Positions 7,764 through 17,266 of a stretch of 64,000 nucleotides of DNA are shown piece by piece. Position 1 is the first letter of the stretch; every line of letters begins with the position of its first letter. Both the position numbers and the translations under genes were made by a program. The stretch lies in assembly GCF_003594935.2 (NCBI RefSeq), contig NZ_CP043342.1, positions 3,968,001 to 4,032,000 on the forward strand, read 5' to 3'. Below the pieces are notes generated by a model that saw nothing but the letters and a program-made list of their open reading frames with translations, ran no database searches and was not told where the DNA came from. Source of the DNA: Enterobacter huaxiensis. Its GTDB lineage: Bacteria; Pseudomonadota; Gammaproteobacteria; Enterobacterales; Enterobacteriaceae.

Positions 7764-10427
7764 TTACGCCAGACGCGGGTTAACTTTATCTGCATCGATG
7801 TTGAATTTGGTAATTGCTTCCGCAACCACTTTCTTATCGATTTCGCCACGTTTAGCCAGTTCGCCCAGTGCTGCTACAACCACGTAAGAAGCATCAACTT
7901 CGAAGTGGTGACGCAGGTTTTCGCGGCTGTCAGAACGACCGAAGCCGTCGGTACCCAGTACGCGATAATCATCAGCTGGAACGTAAGTACGAACCTGCTC
8001 AGCGAACAGTTTCATATAGTCAGTAGACGCCACCGCCGGTGCATCGTTCATCACCTGAGCGATGTACGGAACGCGCGGGGTTTCCATTGGGTGCAGCATG
8101 TTCCAACGCTCACAATCCTGGCCATCACGCGCCAGCTCAGTGAAGGAGGTCACAGAGTACACGTCGGAACCTACGCCGTAGTCTTTCGCCAGGATCTGCG
8201 CTGCTTCACGAACGTGACGCAGGATAGAGCCGGAGCCCAGCAGCTGAACTTTACCTTTGCTACCTTCGAGGGTTTCGAGTTTGTAGATACCTTTACGGAT
8301 ACCTTCCTCGGCACCTGCTGGCATTGCCGGCATGTGGTAGTTTTCGTTCAGGGTGGTGATGTAGTAGTAAATGTTCTCTTGCGCTTCACCGTACATGCGG
8401 GTCAGACCGTCGTGCATGATGACGGCCACTTCGTACGCGTAAGACGGGTCGTAAGAGATACAGTTAGGGATAGTCAGAGACTGAATGTGGCTGTGGCCAT
8501 CTTCGTGCTGCAGACCTTCACCGTTCAGGGTCGTACGTCCGGAAGTACCGCCTACCAGGAAGCCGCGAGCCTGCTGGTCGCCTGCCTGCCAGCACAGGTC
8601 ACCGATACGCTGGAAACCGAACATGGAATAGTAAATGTAGAACGGGATCATCGGCAGGTTGTTGGTGCTGTAAGAGGTCGCAGCAGCCAGCCAGGATGCG
8701 CCTGCGCCCAGCTCGTTGATACCTTCCTGCAGGATCTGGCCTTTCTCGTCTTCTTTGTAGTATGCAACCTGCTCACGGTCCTGCGGGGTATACTGCTGGC
8801 CGTTCGGGCTGTAGATACCGATCTGACGGAACAGACCTTCCATACCGAAAGTACGCGCTTCGTCGGCGATGATTGGAACCAGACGATCTTTGATCGACTT
8901 GTTCTTGAGCATCACGTTCAGGGCACGAACGAAGGCGATAGTGGTAGAGATCTCTTTGTTCTGCTCTTCCAGCAGCTGAGAGAAGTCTTCCAGCGCCGGC
9001 AGTTCCAGCTTCTCGGTGAAGTTTGGCTGACGAGCTGGCAGGTAGCCTTTCAGAGCCTGACGACGTTCGTGCAGGTACTTGTGCTCTTCAGAACCTTCCG
9101 GGAAGGTGATGTAAGACAGGTTTTCTACCTGCTCATCGGTCACTGGAACGTTGAAACGGTCGCGGATATAACGCACGCCGTCCATGTTCATTTTCTTAAC
9201 CTGGTGAGCGATGTTTTTACCTTCTGCGGTATCACCCATGCCGTAACCTTTGATGGTGTGGGCCAGGATTACAGTCGCTTTACCTTTGGTTTCCTGCGCT
9301 TTTTTCAGTGCAGCGTAGACTTTCTTCGGATCGTGACCACCGCGGTTCAGGGCCCAGATCTGCTCATCAGTCCAGTCTGCAACCAGCGCTGCGGTTTCAG
9401 GATATTTACCGAAGAAGTGCTCACGAACGTAGGCACCGTCTTTGGATTTGAAGGTCTGGTAGTCGCCGTCAACGGTTTCGTTCATCAGCTGGATCAGCTT
9501 ACCGCTGGTGTCTTTACGCAGCAGCTCATCCCAACGACCGCCCCACATGACTTTAATCACGTTCCAGCCAGCACCGCTGAAGATGCCTTCCAGTTCGTTG
9601 ATGATCTTGCCGTTGCCGGTTACCGGACCATCCAGACGCTGCAGGTTACAGTTGATGATGAAGCACAGGTTGTCCAGCTTCTCACGGGTGGCGATGGTGA
9701 TCGCACCTTTAGATTCTGGCTCATCCATTTCGCCGTCGCCCAGGAAGGCGTATACGGTCTGCTCGGAGGTATCTTTCAGACCACGGTGTTCCAGGTATTT
9801 CAGGAATTTAGCCTGATAAATCGCACCGATTGGACCCAGACCCATAGATACGGTCGGGAACTGCCAGAATTCAGGCATCAGTTTAGGGTGCGGGTAAGAA
9901 GACAGACCTTTACCGTGAACTTCCTGACGGAAGTTATTCATCTGCTCTTCAGTCAGACGACCTTCCAGGAATGCACGTGCATAGATGCCCGGAGAGATGT
10001 GGCCCTGGAAGTACACCAGATCGCCACCGTCTTTCTCGTTCGCTGCACGGAAGAAGTGGTTGAAGCACACTTCGTAAACGGTTGCAGAAGACTGGAAGGA
10101 CGCCATGTGGCCACCCAGTTCCAGGTCTTTTTTGGATGCGCGCAGAACGGTCATGATGGCGTTCCAGCGGATTGCAGAACGGATACGACGTTCCAGATCC
10201 AGATTGCCCGGGTATTCCGGTTCGTCTTCGACGGCAATCGTGTTTACGTAGTTGTTAGCCCCTGCACCTGCAGCAACCTTCACGCCGCCTTTGCGCGCTT
10301 CTGAAAGGAGCTGATCAATCAGATACTGAGCGCGCTCAACACCTTCTTCACGGATGACCGATTCGATCGCCTGTAGCCAGTCGCGAGTTTCGATCGGATC
10401 CACGTCATTTTGGAGACGTTCTGACAT
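7764..10427 (-). CDS. aceE: Pyruvate dehydrogenase E1 component (homodimeric)
   Basis: E1 decarboxylates pyruvate with thiamine diphosphate and reductively acetylates the lipoyl groups of AceF. The 887-residue length is that of the homodimeric gammaproteobacterial E1. The N-terminus MSERLQNDVDPIETRDWL matches the E2-interacting segment. The thiamine-diphosphate/Mg motif GDGEMDEPES followed by NLCFIINCNLQ lies at about residues 230-262. The gene is preceded by pdhR with a gap of about 120 bases and is probably read both from the pdhR promoter and from a local one. A long open frame on the opposite strand is a codon-bias shadow, not a gene. Confidence 0.98.
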   Translation of the reverse strand: MSERLQNDVDPIETRDWLQAIESVIREEGVERAQYLIDQLLSEARKGGVKVAAGAGANNYVNTIAVEDEPEYPGNLDLERRIRSAIRWNAIMTVLRASKKDLELGGHMASFQSSATVYEVCFNHFFRAANEKDGGDLVYFQGHISPGIYARAFLEGRLTEEQMNNFRQEVHGKGLSSYPHPKLMPEFWQFPTVSMGLGPIGAIYQAKFLKYLEHRGLKDTSEQTVYAFLGDGEMDEPESKGAITIATREKLDNLCFIINCNLQRLDGPVTGNGKIINELEGIFSGAGWNVIKVMWGGRWDELLRKDTSGKLIQLMNETVDGDYQTFKSKDGAYVREHFFGKYPETAALVADWTDEQIWALNRGGHDPKKVYAALKKAQETKGKATVILAHTIKGYGMGDTAEGKNIAHQVKKMNMDGVRYIRDRFNVPVTDEQVENLSYITFPEGSEEHKYLHERRQALKGYLPARQPNFTEKLELPALEDFSQLLEEQNKEISTTIAFVRALNVMLKNKSIKDRLVPIIADEARTFGMEGLFRQIGIYSPNGQQYTPQDREQVAYYKEDEKGQILQEGINELGAGASWLAAATSYSTNNLPMIPFYIYYSMFGFQRIGDLCWQAGDQQARGFLVGGTSGRTTLNGEGLQHEDGHSHIQSLTIPNCISYDPSYAYEVAVIMHDGLTRMYGEAQENIYYYITTLNENYHMPAMPAGAEEGIRKGIYKLETLEGSKGKVQLLGSGSILRHVREAAQILAKDYGVGSDVYSVTSFTELARDGQDCERWNMLHPMETPRVPYIAQVMNDAPAVASTDYMKLFAEQVRTYVPADDYRVLGTDGFGRSDSRENLRHHFEVDASYVVVAALGELAKRGEIDKKVVAEAITKFNIDADKVNPRLA

Positions 10428-10550
10428 GGGGGTATTCCTTATCTATCTAATACGTTGATTTGTCTGGAACCTGTCCCATTGTATTTTCGCCAGAAAACAC
10501 AATAAGACAGGTTCTGCGTTTAGTTGCCGCGCTCTAAAAGTACCTGGCGC

Positions 10551-11315
10551 TTAATCCTTTCGTTGCTGTATGCGGCGTAATGAACGTTCGCGACGCGATT
10601 GTTCACGGCTGCGGTCCAGCAAGATTTCCTCAATGAAAGCCAGATGGCGGTGCGACGCTTCGCGCGCCTGCTCCGGTTCCCCGGCCATTATCGCCTCGAA
10701 TACTCGGGTGCGATGGTTGCTTACCAGTGGGAGCATGTCCCGACGGGCATACAACAATTCAAAATTTTGACGAACGTTCTGGGCCAGCATGGGCTCCATG
10801 CAGCGTAGCAGATGGAGGAGCACCACGTTGTGCGCCGCTTCGGTGACGGCAATTTGATACTGGACAACGGCACTGGACTCGGCGTCTAAGTCGCCGGACT
10901 GCTGTGCCCGTTCAATGGCCTGATGCAGCTCGCGGATACGCTCGCGATCTTCATCATTGCTGCGAAGGGCGGCGTAATAGGCCGCAATACCTTCAAGCGC
11001 GTGACGGGTCTCAAGCAGATCAAACTGGGATTCTGGGTGGTCAGAGAGAAGTTCTACCAGCGGGTCGCTGAAGCTCTGCCACAGGCTGTTTTGAACAAAG
11101 GTTCCGCCGCCCTGGCGACGAAGCAGCAAGCCCTTTGCTTCGAGACGTTGAATCGCCTCACGCAGAGAGGGACGTGAAACGTCGAACTGTTTTGCCAGCT
11201 CGCGTTCTGGCGGAAGTTTTTCACCCGGGCGCAGTGTCCCTTCGAGGATCAAAAACTCCAGCTGCTGCTCAATCACATCGGAAAGTTTTGGTTGGCGAAT
11301 TTTGCTGTAGGCCAT
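10551..11315 (-). CDS. pdhR: Pyruvate-responsive GntR-family repressor PdhR
   Basis: PdhR represses the pdhR-aceEF-lpd operon and related respiratory genes, and is released by pyruvate. The 254-residue protein has a GntR winged helix at about residues 9-77 (KLPPERELAKQFDVSRPSLREAIQRLE) and a C-terminal FCD ligand domain with conserved His residues (ALEGIAAYYAAL, EAAHNVVLLHLL). It is the first gene of the operon, and its own operator lies 32 bases upstream of the ATG, so autoregulation is expected. Family and position leave little doubt. Confidence 0.97.
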   Translation of the reverse strand: MAYSKIRQPKLSDVIEQQLEFLILEGTLRPGEKLPPERELAKQFDVSRPSLREAIQRLEAKGLLLRRQGGGTFVQNSLWQSFSDPLVELLSDHPESQFDLLETRHALEGIAAYYAALRSNDEDRERIRELHQAIERAQQSGDLDAESSAVVQYQIAVTEAAHNVVLLHLLRCMEPMLAQNVRQNFELLYARRDMLPLVSNHRTRVFEAIMAGEPEQAREASHRHLAFIEEILLDRSREQSRRERSLRRIQQRKD

Positions 11316-11347
11316 ATTCCCTGTCTTACGCCTTTTTGCCCGGAGTC

Positions 11348-11364
11348 AATTGGTCTTACCAATT
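11348..11364. promoter_or_regulatory. PdhR operator
   Basis: AATTGGTCTTACCAATT is a perfect inverted repeat (AATTGGT/ACCAATT around a 3-base centre) matching the known PdhR box. It lies just upstream of pdhR, where repressor bound there would block the operon promoter. Confidence 0.93.
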
Positions 11365-11852
11365 TAAAGTTCGTATCGCTAAAGTAACAAAGTATTCACC
11401 TTCTGTCCATATTGGTTTTGATTGAAATCAGTAAACCCTGCACATTTTAACAACCTTACAGAAATAACGTTTCAGAAATGTAACTTTGCACAAATGAGTT
11501 CTTTACTACCAAAGAGGCAGTTTTAACCTTAATGAAACGAGGGTTTTTGCAATCTGAAGCGATTCAACAACGCAAATAATGAAAATTCGCCCACTTATGG
11601 AGCATTTCTATTCTATAGCTTGGGGTATGAAGGGTTAACGGGCCGATTTACAAATGCTTTCTTTTTATTCAAGTCGTCATCGTCCCTTCATAAAGCAGGT
11701 GCATTCGCTGGCGCTTACCACTATTCTTGCGCTTACGGAAGTCATCTCCGCTTTTTTCGGTATCATTAACCGTAAAGAAATAAATACAGAATATGGACTT
11801 TCATAATTACACACGCTCAGCGTGAACATAACAACCACACACGAGGTTTCAA
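11365..11852. promoter_or_regulatory. pdhR-aroP divergent intergenic region
   Basis: About 490 bases between the PdhR operator and aroP hold the pdhR promoter and the aroP control region. The stretch is AT-rich. E. coli aroP is TyrR-regulated, but I could not find a convincing pair of TyrR boxes by eye. No small gene with a ribosome site was seen. The aroP ATG is preceded by CACGAGG. Confidence 0.55.
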
Positions 11853-13223
11853 ATGGAAGCTCAACAGCACGGCGATCAGCTAAAGCGCGGGCTTAAGAAC
11901 CGCCACATACAGCTCATCGCACTGGGTGGTGCTATCGGTACCGGCCTGTTTCTGGGAAGCGCATCCGTAATCCAGTCCGCCGGTCCTGGCATTATTTTGG
12001 GTTACGCTATCGCCGGTTTTATTGCCTTTCTGATTATGCGTCAGCTGGGTGAGATGGTCGTTGAAGAGCCGGTTGCAGGCTCGTTCAGCCACTTTGCCTA
12101 TAAGTACTGGGGAAGCTTTGCCGGTTTCGCCTCCGGCTGGAACTACTGGGTGCTGTACGTCCTGGTTGCCATGGCTGAGCTTACCGCCGTCGGGAAATAC
12201 ATTCAGTTCTGGTATCCCGAGATCCCAACCTGGGCTTCTGCTGCGGCCTTTTTCGTCCTGATTAACGCCATTAATCTGACCAACGTAAAAGTGTTCGGAG
12301 AGATGGAGTTCTGGTTCGCCATTATTAAAGTGGTTGCCGTTGTGGCGATGATCATCTTTGGCGGCTGGCTGCTGTTCAGCGGCAACGGCGGCCCGCAGGC
12401 AACGGTACGCAACCTGTGGGAGCAAGGCGGGTTCTTGCCTCACGGCATGACCGGCCTGGTGATGATGATGGCGATCATCATGTTCTCCTTTGGCGGGCTG
12501 GAGCTGGTGGGGATCACCGCCGCGGAAGCAGACAACCCGGAGCAGAGCATCCCGAAAGCTACCAACCAGGTTATCTACCGCATACTGATCTTCTATGTGG
12601 GCTCGCTGGCCGTGCTGCTCTCCCTGCTGCCGTGGACGCGCGTGACCGCCGATACCAGCCCGTTCGTGCTGATCTTCCACGAGCTGGGCGATACCTTCGT
12701 GGCGAACGCGCTTAACGTCGTGGTGCTGACCGCTGCCCTCTCCGTGTACAACAGCTGCGTCTACTGCAACAGCCGTATGCTGTTCGGCCTCGCTCAGCAG
12801 GGTAACGCCCCGAAAGCGCTTCTCAATGTTGATAAACGCGGCGTGCCGGTGAATACCATTATTGTGTCTGCAGTGGTGACGGCGCTCTGCGTGCTGATCA
12901 ACTACCTGGCACCGGAATCGGCCTTTGGCCTGCTGATGGCGCTGGTGGTCTCGGCCCTGGTGATCAACTGGGCGATGATAAGCCTGGCGCACATCAAGTT
13001 CCGCCGCGCTAAGCAGCAGCAGGGTGTGACTACCCGCTTCCCAGCCCTGCTTTACCCGCTGGGTAACTGGGTGTGCCTGGTGTTCATGGCGGCCGTGCTG
13101 GTCATCATGCTCATTACCCCGGGCATGGCGATTTCCGTTTACCTGATCCCGGTCTGGATTGCGATCCTCGGCGTGGGCTACATGGTTAAGCAGAAAAACC
13201 AGAAAGCGGTGAAAGCGCACTGA
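11853..13223 (+). CDS. aroP: Aromatic amino acid permease AroP
   Basis: AroP imports phenylalanine, tyrosine and tryptophan across the inner membrane by proton symport. The 456-residue protein belongs to the amino acid-polyamine-organocation family. It has 12 predicted membrane segments and the diagnostic N-terminal GGAIGTGLFLGSASVIQSAGP, and is nearly identical to E. coli AroP throughout, including the AVKAH C-terminus. It is divergent from pdhR, as in E. coli. Downstream the order departs from K-12: a sugar permease and GH43 enzyme lie before ampE. Confidence 0.97.
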   Translation: MEAQQHGDQLKRGLKNRHIQLIALGGAIGTGLFLGSASVIQSAGPGIILGYAIAGFIAFLIMRQLGEMVVEEPVAGSFSHFAYKYWGSFAGFASGWNYWVLYVLVAMAELTAVGKYIQFWYPEIPTWASAAAFFVLINAINLTNVKVFGEMEFWFAIIKVVAVVAMIIFGGWLLFSGNGGPQATVRNLWEQGGFLPHGMTGLVMMMAIIMFSFGGLELVGITAAEADNPEQSIPKATNQVIYRILIFYVGSLAVLLSLLPWTRVTADTSPFVLIFHELGDTFVANALNVVVLTAALSVYNSCVYCNSRMLFGLAQQGNAPKALLNVDKRGVPVNTIIVSAVVTALCVLINYLAPESAFGLLMALVVSALVINWAMISLAHIKFRRAKQQQGVTTRFPALLYPLGNWVCLVFMAAVLVIMLITPGMAISVYLIPVWIAILGVGYMVKQKNQKAVKAH

Positions 13224-13229
13224 TAATCT

Positions 13230-13263
13230 CCACTCTGTGCCCGTTATTGCGGGTACAGAGTGG
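13230..13263 (+). terminator. Long hairpin after aroP
   Basis: CCACTCTGTGCCCG pairs with CGGGTACAGAGTGG (one G-T wobble) around a 6-base loop, beginning seven bases after the aroP stop. No T run follows, so it may stabilise or weakly terminate the aroP transcript rather than act as a classical terminator. Confidence 0.6.
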
Positions 13264-13387
13264 TGTTACCTTCCTCACAAATTCTCGCCTACAGCAATTT
13301 TATCCATATCACCGCCTTTATCCTGCAACGCATATATTCGTGAGCCAGCGAATAATTCTCTCCATACCGTAACCCGGAGAGCTGTCG

Positions 13388-14785
13388 ATGGATAACAATA
13401 AACTGTCAGTAAAAGAAAAGATCGGCTATGGCATGGGCGACGCTGGATGCAATATCATCTTCGGCGCCATCATGTTGTTTGTTAACTATTTTTATACGGA
13501 TATTTTTGGCCTCGCACCTGCGCTGGTTGGCGTACTGCTGCTGTCTGTCCGCGTGATTGACGCCGTAACGGACCCGATCATGGGCGCAATTGCCGACCGC
13601 ACCCGCAGCAAATATGGGCGGTTTCGTCCATGGCTGCTGTGGATTGCGTTCCCCTACGCGCTGTTCAGCATCCTGATGTTCACCACCCCAGACTGGAGCT
13701 ATAACAGCAAAGTTATCTATGCCTTCGTCACCTACTTCCTGCTGTCGCTGACCTATACGGCCATCAATATTCCCTACTGCTCGCTGGGCGGCGTGATCAC
13801 CAACGACCCAAAAGAGCGCGTTGCCTGTCAGTCCTATCGCTTCGTGATGGTCGGTATCGCCACGCTGCTGCTGTCGCTTACGCTGCTGCCGATGGCTGAC
13901 TGGTTTGGTGGTGATAACAAGGCCAAAGGCTACCAGATGGCGATGACCGTGCTGGCGCTGATTGGTACCTGCATGTTCCTGTTCAGCTTCTCTACCGTGC
14001 GCGAGCGCGTACGCCCGGCCGTACAGACCCACGACGAGCTGAAAAACGACCTCAAAGACGTGTGGAAGAACGACCAGTGGGTACGCATTCTGCTCCTGAC
14101 TCTTTGCAACGTCTGCCCGGGATTTATCCGCATGGCCGCCACCATGTATTACGTCACCTGGGTGATGGGCCAGAGCACCCACTTCGCCACGCTGTTTATC
14201 AGCCTTGGCGTCGTGGGCATGATGCTCGGCAGCGTGCTGGCAAAAGTGCTGACCGACCGCTGGTGTAAGCTGAAGGTATTTTTCTGGACCAATATCGCGC
14301 TGGCGATTTTCTCAGCCGCCTTCTACTTCTTCGACCCGAAAGCCACGGTCACCATCGTGGTGCTCTACTTCCTGCTCAACATCCTGCACCAGATCCCGTC
14401 TCCGCTGCACTGGTCGCTGATGGCCGACGTGGACGACTATGGCGAGTGGAAAACCGGGAAACGCATCACGGGGATCAGCTTCTCCGGCAACATTTTCTTC
14501 CTGAAGCTGGGGCTGGCGATTGCCGGGGCGATGGTGGGCTTCCTGCTCTCCTGGTACGGTTACGACGCGGGTGCGAAAGCGCAAAGCGCGGACGCCATCA
14601 ACGGGATCGTGCTGCTGTTTACCGTCATTCCGGGCATTGGATACTTGGTTACCGCTGGGGTGGTACGCCTGCTGAAAGTGGACCGCGAAACCATGAAGCA
14701 GATCCAGTCCGATCTGGAAAAGCGACGCGCCAACTACCGCGAGCTGAATGATTACCAGGAACTTAAAGCCGCAGAGACTAAATAA
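13388..14785 (+). CDS. GPH-family sugar:cation symporter
   Basis: The 465-residue protein is a glycoside-pentoside-hexuronide (GPH) family transporter of the inner membrane. It starts MDNNKLSVKEKIGYGMGDAGCN, the family's usual entry motif, followed by RVIDAVTDPIMGAIADRTRSKYGRFRPW, the conserved loop between helices 2 and 3. About 12 membrane segments are visible. It is similar in kind to E. coli YagG and XynP, which move xylosides. The GH43 gene follows after 10 bases in the same direction, so a plant-cell-wall oligosaccharide (xylo- or arabino-) substrate is a fair inference, but the exact sugar is unknown. An SD-like CCGGAGAG precedes the ATG. The gene is absent here in K-12. Confidence 0.88.
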   Translation: MDNNKLSVKEKIGYGMGDAGCNIIFGAIMLFVNYFYTDIFGLAPALVGVLLLSVRVIDAVTDPIMGAIADRTRSKYGRFRPWLLWIAFPYALFSILMFTTPDWSYNSKVIYAFVTYFLLSLTYTAINIPYCSLGGVITNDPKERVACQSYRFVMVGIATLLLSLTLLPMADWFGGDNKAKGYQMAMTVLALIGTCMFLFSFSTVRERVRPAVQTHDELKNDLKDVWKNDQWVRILLLTLCNVCPGFIRMAATMYYVTWVMGQSTHFATLFISLGVVGMMLGSVLAKVLTDRWCKLKVFFWTNIALAIFSAAFYFFDPKATVTIVVLYFLLNILHQIPSPLHWSLMADVDDYGEWKTGKRITGISFSGNIFFLKLGLAIAGAMVGFLLSWYGYDAGAKAQSADAINGIVLLFTVIPGIGYLVTAGVVRLLKVDRETMKQIQSDLEKRRANYRELNDYQELKAAETK

Positions 14786-14795
14786 GGAAAGCCGA

Positions 14796-15746
14796 ATGCA
14801 GACCTGGCCAAACCCGTTTATTGAACAACGCGCCGATCCGTATATTTTGCATCATGAGGGGCAGTACTATTTTATTGCCTCCGTGCCGCAGTACGACAGG
14901 CTGGCGATCCGCCGCGCTGACTCGCTTGAAGGGCTGCGCGGTGCCGACGAGGTGGTCGTCTGGCACAAGCCCGAGACCGGCCCGATGAGCCAGCTGATCT
15001 GGGCGCCGGAGCTTCACCACATCGACGGTAAGTGGTACATCTATTTTGCCGCCACGCACACCCAGGCGCTCGACGCGCTCGGGATGTTTCAGCACCGCAT
15101 GTTCGCTATTGAATGCGCGGATGGCGATCCGCTCACCGGCACGTGGGTAGAAAAAGGGCAGATCAAAACGCCTTTCGATACCTTCGCCCTGGACGCCACT
15201 ACCTTTGTTCATCAGGGGAAACGCTGGTATCTGTGGGCGCAAAAAGCGCCGGATATCACCGGCAACTCCAATCTTTATCTGTGCGAAATGGAGAACCCCT
15301 GGACGCTGAAAGGCGAGCCAGTGATGCTCAGCAAGCCGGAGTATGACTGGGAGTGTCGCGGGTTTTGGGTGAACGAAGGCCCGGCGGTGCTGGTTCATGG
15401 CGATAAGCTGTTTATCAGCTACTCCGCCAGCGCAACCGATGAGAACTACTGCATGGGATTACTGTGGATAGAGATGAGCGCCGACCCGCAAGACCCGGCA
15501 AACTGGCATAAAGCCCCGCGACCGGTATTCGTCACCAGCTATGAGAATCGTCAGTACGGGCCGGGCCACAACAGCTTTACAAAGACGCAGGATGGGGAAG
15601 ACGTGCTGGTGTATCACGCGCGTAACTACACCGAAATTGAGGGCGACCCGCTGTACGATCCGAACCGCCATACCCGCCTGAAGCTGGTCCGCTGGGACGA
15701 AAACGGGATGCCTGATTTTGGCATCCCGCCTGCGGATACGCTTTAA
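14796..15746 (+). CDS. Glycoside hydrolase family 43 (xylosidase/arabinofuranosidase type)
   Basis: This 316-residue enzyme lacks a signal peptide and so should act in the cytoplasm on imported oligosaccharides. The GH43 five-bladed propeller triad is visible: catalytic base Asp14 in RADPYIL, pKa-tuning Asp133 in ALDATTF, and general acid Glu194 in WVNEGPAVL. WAPELHHIDGKWYIYFAA is the typical second-blade motif. The ATG at 14796 follows AAGGAAAG and is preferred to the in-frame start at 14748, which overlaps the permease gene. It forms an apparent two-gene operon with the GPH transporter. Activity on beta-xylosides or alpha-arabinofuranosides is inferred from the family, not from residues. 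Confidence 0.9.
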   Translation: MQTWPNPFIEQRADPYILHHEGQYYFIASVPQYDRLAIRRADSLEGLRGADEVVVWHKPETGPMSQLIWAPELHHIDGKWYIYFAATHTQALDALGMFQHRMFAIECADGDPLTGTWVEKGQIKTPFDTFALDATTFVHQGKRWYLWAQKAPDITGNSNLYLCEMENPWTLKGEPVMLSKPEYDWECRGFWVNEGPAVLVHGDKLFISYSASATDENYCMGLLWIEMSADPQDPANWHKAPRPVFVTSYENRQYGPGHNSFTKTQDGEDVLVYHARNYTEIEGDPLYDPNRHTRLKLVRWDENGMPDFGIPPADTL

Positions 15747-15764
15747 CCGCTGCGGCGCGCTGGC

Positions 15765-16619
15765 TTATACCAGCGTGCCGTAAATGGTCAGCAATGCCAC
15801 GACCACCACCACAACAAACGACGTTTTCTTCGCCATGGAGACGGCCGCTTTTGGCGTTTCCACTTTGTCCGCGTGCGGCTCACGCGCCAGCGAGAACTGG
15901 GCCAGACGCGTTAATACGTGATATTGCGAGGTATGGCGATCGCCCAAAGAGGCAAACCACGCGGGCAGCGCTTTTTCACCATGGCCAATCAGCGCATAAA
16001 CCACGCCGACTAAACGCACCGGCAGCCAGTCCAGCACGTGCAGAATGGCATCAATCCCGGCAAGCAGACGCTCGTGTGGCGTCAGGTAGCGCGCCAGCCA
16101 GGTCTGCCAGGCGCGCAAAAATGCATAGCCCATCAGCAGAACCGGCCCCCACGGGCCCCCGACCACAAACCAGAACAGCGGTGCCAGATAGTAGCGGAAG
16201 TTAATCCACAGCAGCGCGTTTTGCAGCTCGCGCAGGAACTCACGTTCGTTGCAGTCCGGCGGCACGCCGTGGATCAGGGTCAGCTCGCTCGCCATTGCGC
16301 TTCGCGCATGGGCGTCATCGCGAGACGCCGCTTTCAGATAAGCGTGATAGTGCAGGCGCACCTTGCCTGCGCCAATACAGAGTACGCCGAGCAGGATCCA
16401 TACCACCAGCAGCGGCACGTTGAAAAAGAGCCCGTAAAGCGCGCGCAGCAGCAGGAACGTAATGACCATCACGCCAGCCGTCATTAGCAGCGTGCGCAGC
16501 ATGGAAAAATGTTTGATCCGGCGGAAGATAACCTCCAGCCGATGATCCAGGTGCCAGTGTTCGCCCAGCTTAAACAGGCGTTCAGCAATCATTACCAGCA
16601 GCATGGTAAACAACGTCAT
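15765..16619 (-). CDS. ampE: Inner membrane protein AmpE
   Basis: AmpE is a membrane protein encoded with AmpD; its exact role in beta-lactamase regulation or peptidoglycan recycling is unsettled. The 284-residue product begins MTLFTMLLVMIAERLFKLGEHW and has several hydrophobic segments, including VMVITFLLLRALYGLFF and a C-terminal FVVVVVVALLTIYGTLV. Length equals E. coli AmpE. Its ATG overlaps the ampD stop by four bases (ATGA), which indicates translational coupling. Confidence 0.95.
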   Translation of the reverse strand: MTLFTMLLVMIAERLFKLGEHWHLDHRLEVIFRRIKHFSMLRTLLMTAGVMVITFLLLRALYGLFFNVPLLVVWILLGVLCIGAGKVRLHYHAYLKAASRDDAHARSAMASELTLIHGVPPDCNEREFLRELQNALLWINFRYYLAPLFWFVVGGPWGPVLLMGYAFLRAWQTWLARYLTPHERLLAGIDAILHVLDWLPVRLVGVVYALIGHGEKALPAWFASLGDRHTSQYHVLTRLAQFSLAREPHADKVETPKAAVSMAKKTSFVVVVVVALLTIYGTLV

Positions 16620-17179
16620 GTCATCTCCTTATCTGACGAGGCGGTAAGCATGGCGCGAAACCGGGACCAGTCGAATGCCGGGCCGGGATCGGTTTTTCTT
16701 ACCGGGGCAATGTCGCTGTGCCCGGTAATATTCTCCGCAATCGAAGGGTACACCCCGATTAGCGTCTGGGTAACAGCAGCCAGCTGTTGGTACTGCGCAT
16801 CGGTGTAGGGGAGGCTATCCGTCCCTTCCAGTTCAATGCCAATGGAAAAATCGTTGCAGCGCTCGCGCCCATGATACATCGACACGCCCGCATGCCACGC
16901 GCGTTTATCAAAAGGAACATACTGAACTACCTCGCCATCACGACGAATCAGACAGTGAGCCGATACGCGCAGAGAGGCAATTTCAGCAAAGAAAGGATGG
17001 GCATCGGGATCTATGGTTCCCGTGAATAACGCATCGATCCACGGGCCACCAAATTCGCCCGGCGGGAGACTGATATTATGAACCACCAGCAGTGTGGGCT
17101 TTTCATCCTCCGGGCGGCAATCGTGGTGCGGCGAGGGCACATGCCGCGCGTCCACCAGCCATCCGTTTTCTAACAACAT
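16616..17179 (-). CDS. ampD: 1,6-anhydro-N-acetylmuramyl-L-alanine amidase AmpD
   Basis: AmpD is a cytoplasmic zinc amidase. It removes the stem peptide from anhydro-muropeptides during wall recycling and so keeps AmpR-controlled ampC silent. The 187-residue protein has zinc ligands His34 (VVHNIS), His154 (ITGHSD) and Asp164 (KTDPGPAFDW), with catalytic Glu116 and Lys162 in place, so it looks active. I chose the ATG at 17179 (MLLENGWLVDARHVPSPH) to match the family; the longer frame adds 18 unlikely residues. It is divergent from nadC. If this is an AmpC-carrying Enterobacter, loss of this gene would derepress AmpC; the gene seen here is intact. Confidence 0.97.
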   Translation of the reverse strand: MLLENGWLVDARHVPSPHHDCRPEDEKPTLLVVHNISLPPGEFGGPWIDALFTGTIDPDAHPFFAEIASLRVSAHCLIRRDGEVVQYVPFDKRAWHAGVSMYHGRERCNDFSIGIELEGTDSLPYTDAQYQQLAAVTQTLIGVYPSIAENITGHSDIAPVRKTDPGPAFDWSRFRAMLTASSDKEMT

Positions 17180-17266
17180 GCTGGAACTCCTTATGTATGG
17201 TGCAGTTACTCGGTTCAGAGTAGCATGTTTCAATATTATGATTCGTTACCAATTTGGAGTTTTATC

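Noticed and set aside
7905..10304. Long plus-strand open frame (799 codons) opposite aceE
   Set aside because: It is antisense to the well-identified aceE and its translation resembles no protein; it arises from codon bias in the real gene.
11365..11852. TyrR boxes upstream of aroP
   Set aside because: Regulation by TyrR is known in E. coli, but TGTAAC and TTTACA-like pieces here do not form a properly spaced box I could defend.
11880..13220. Minus-strand open frame opposite aroP
   Set aside because: The His/Gln/Arg-rich translation is typical of an antisense shadow of a membrane-protein gene.
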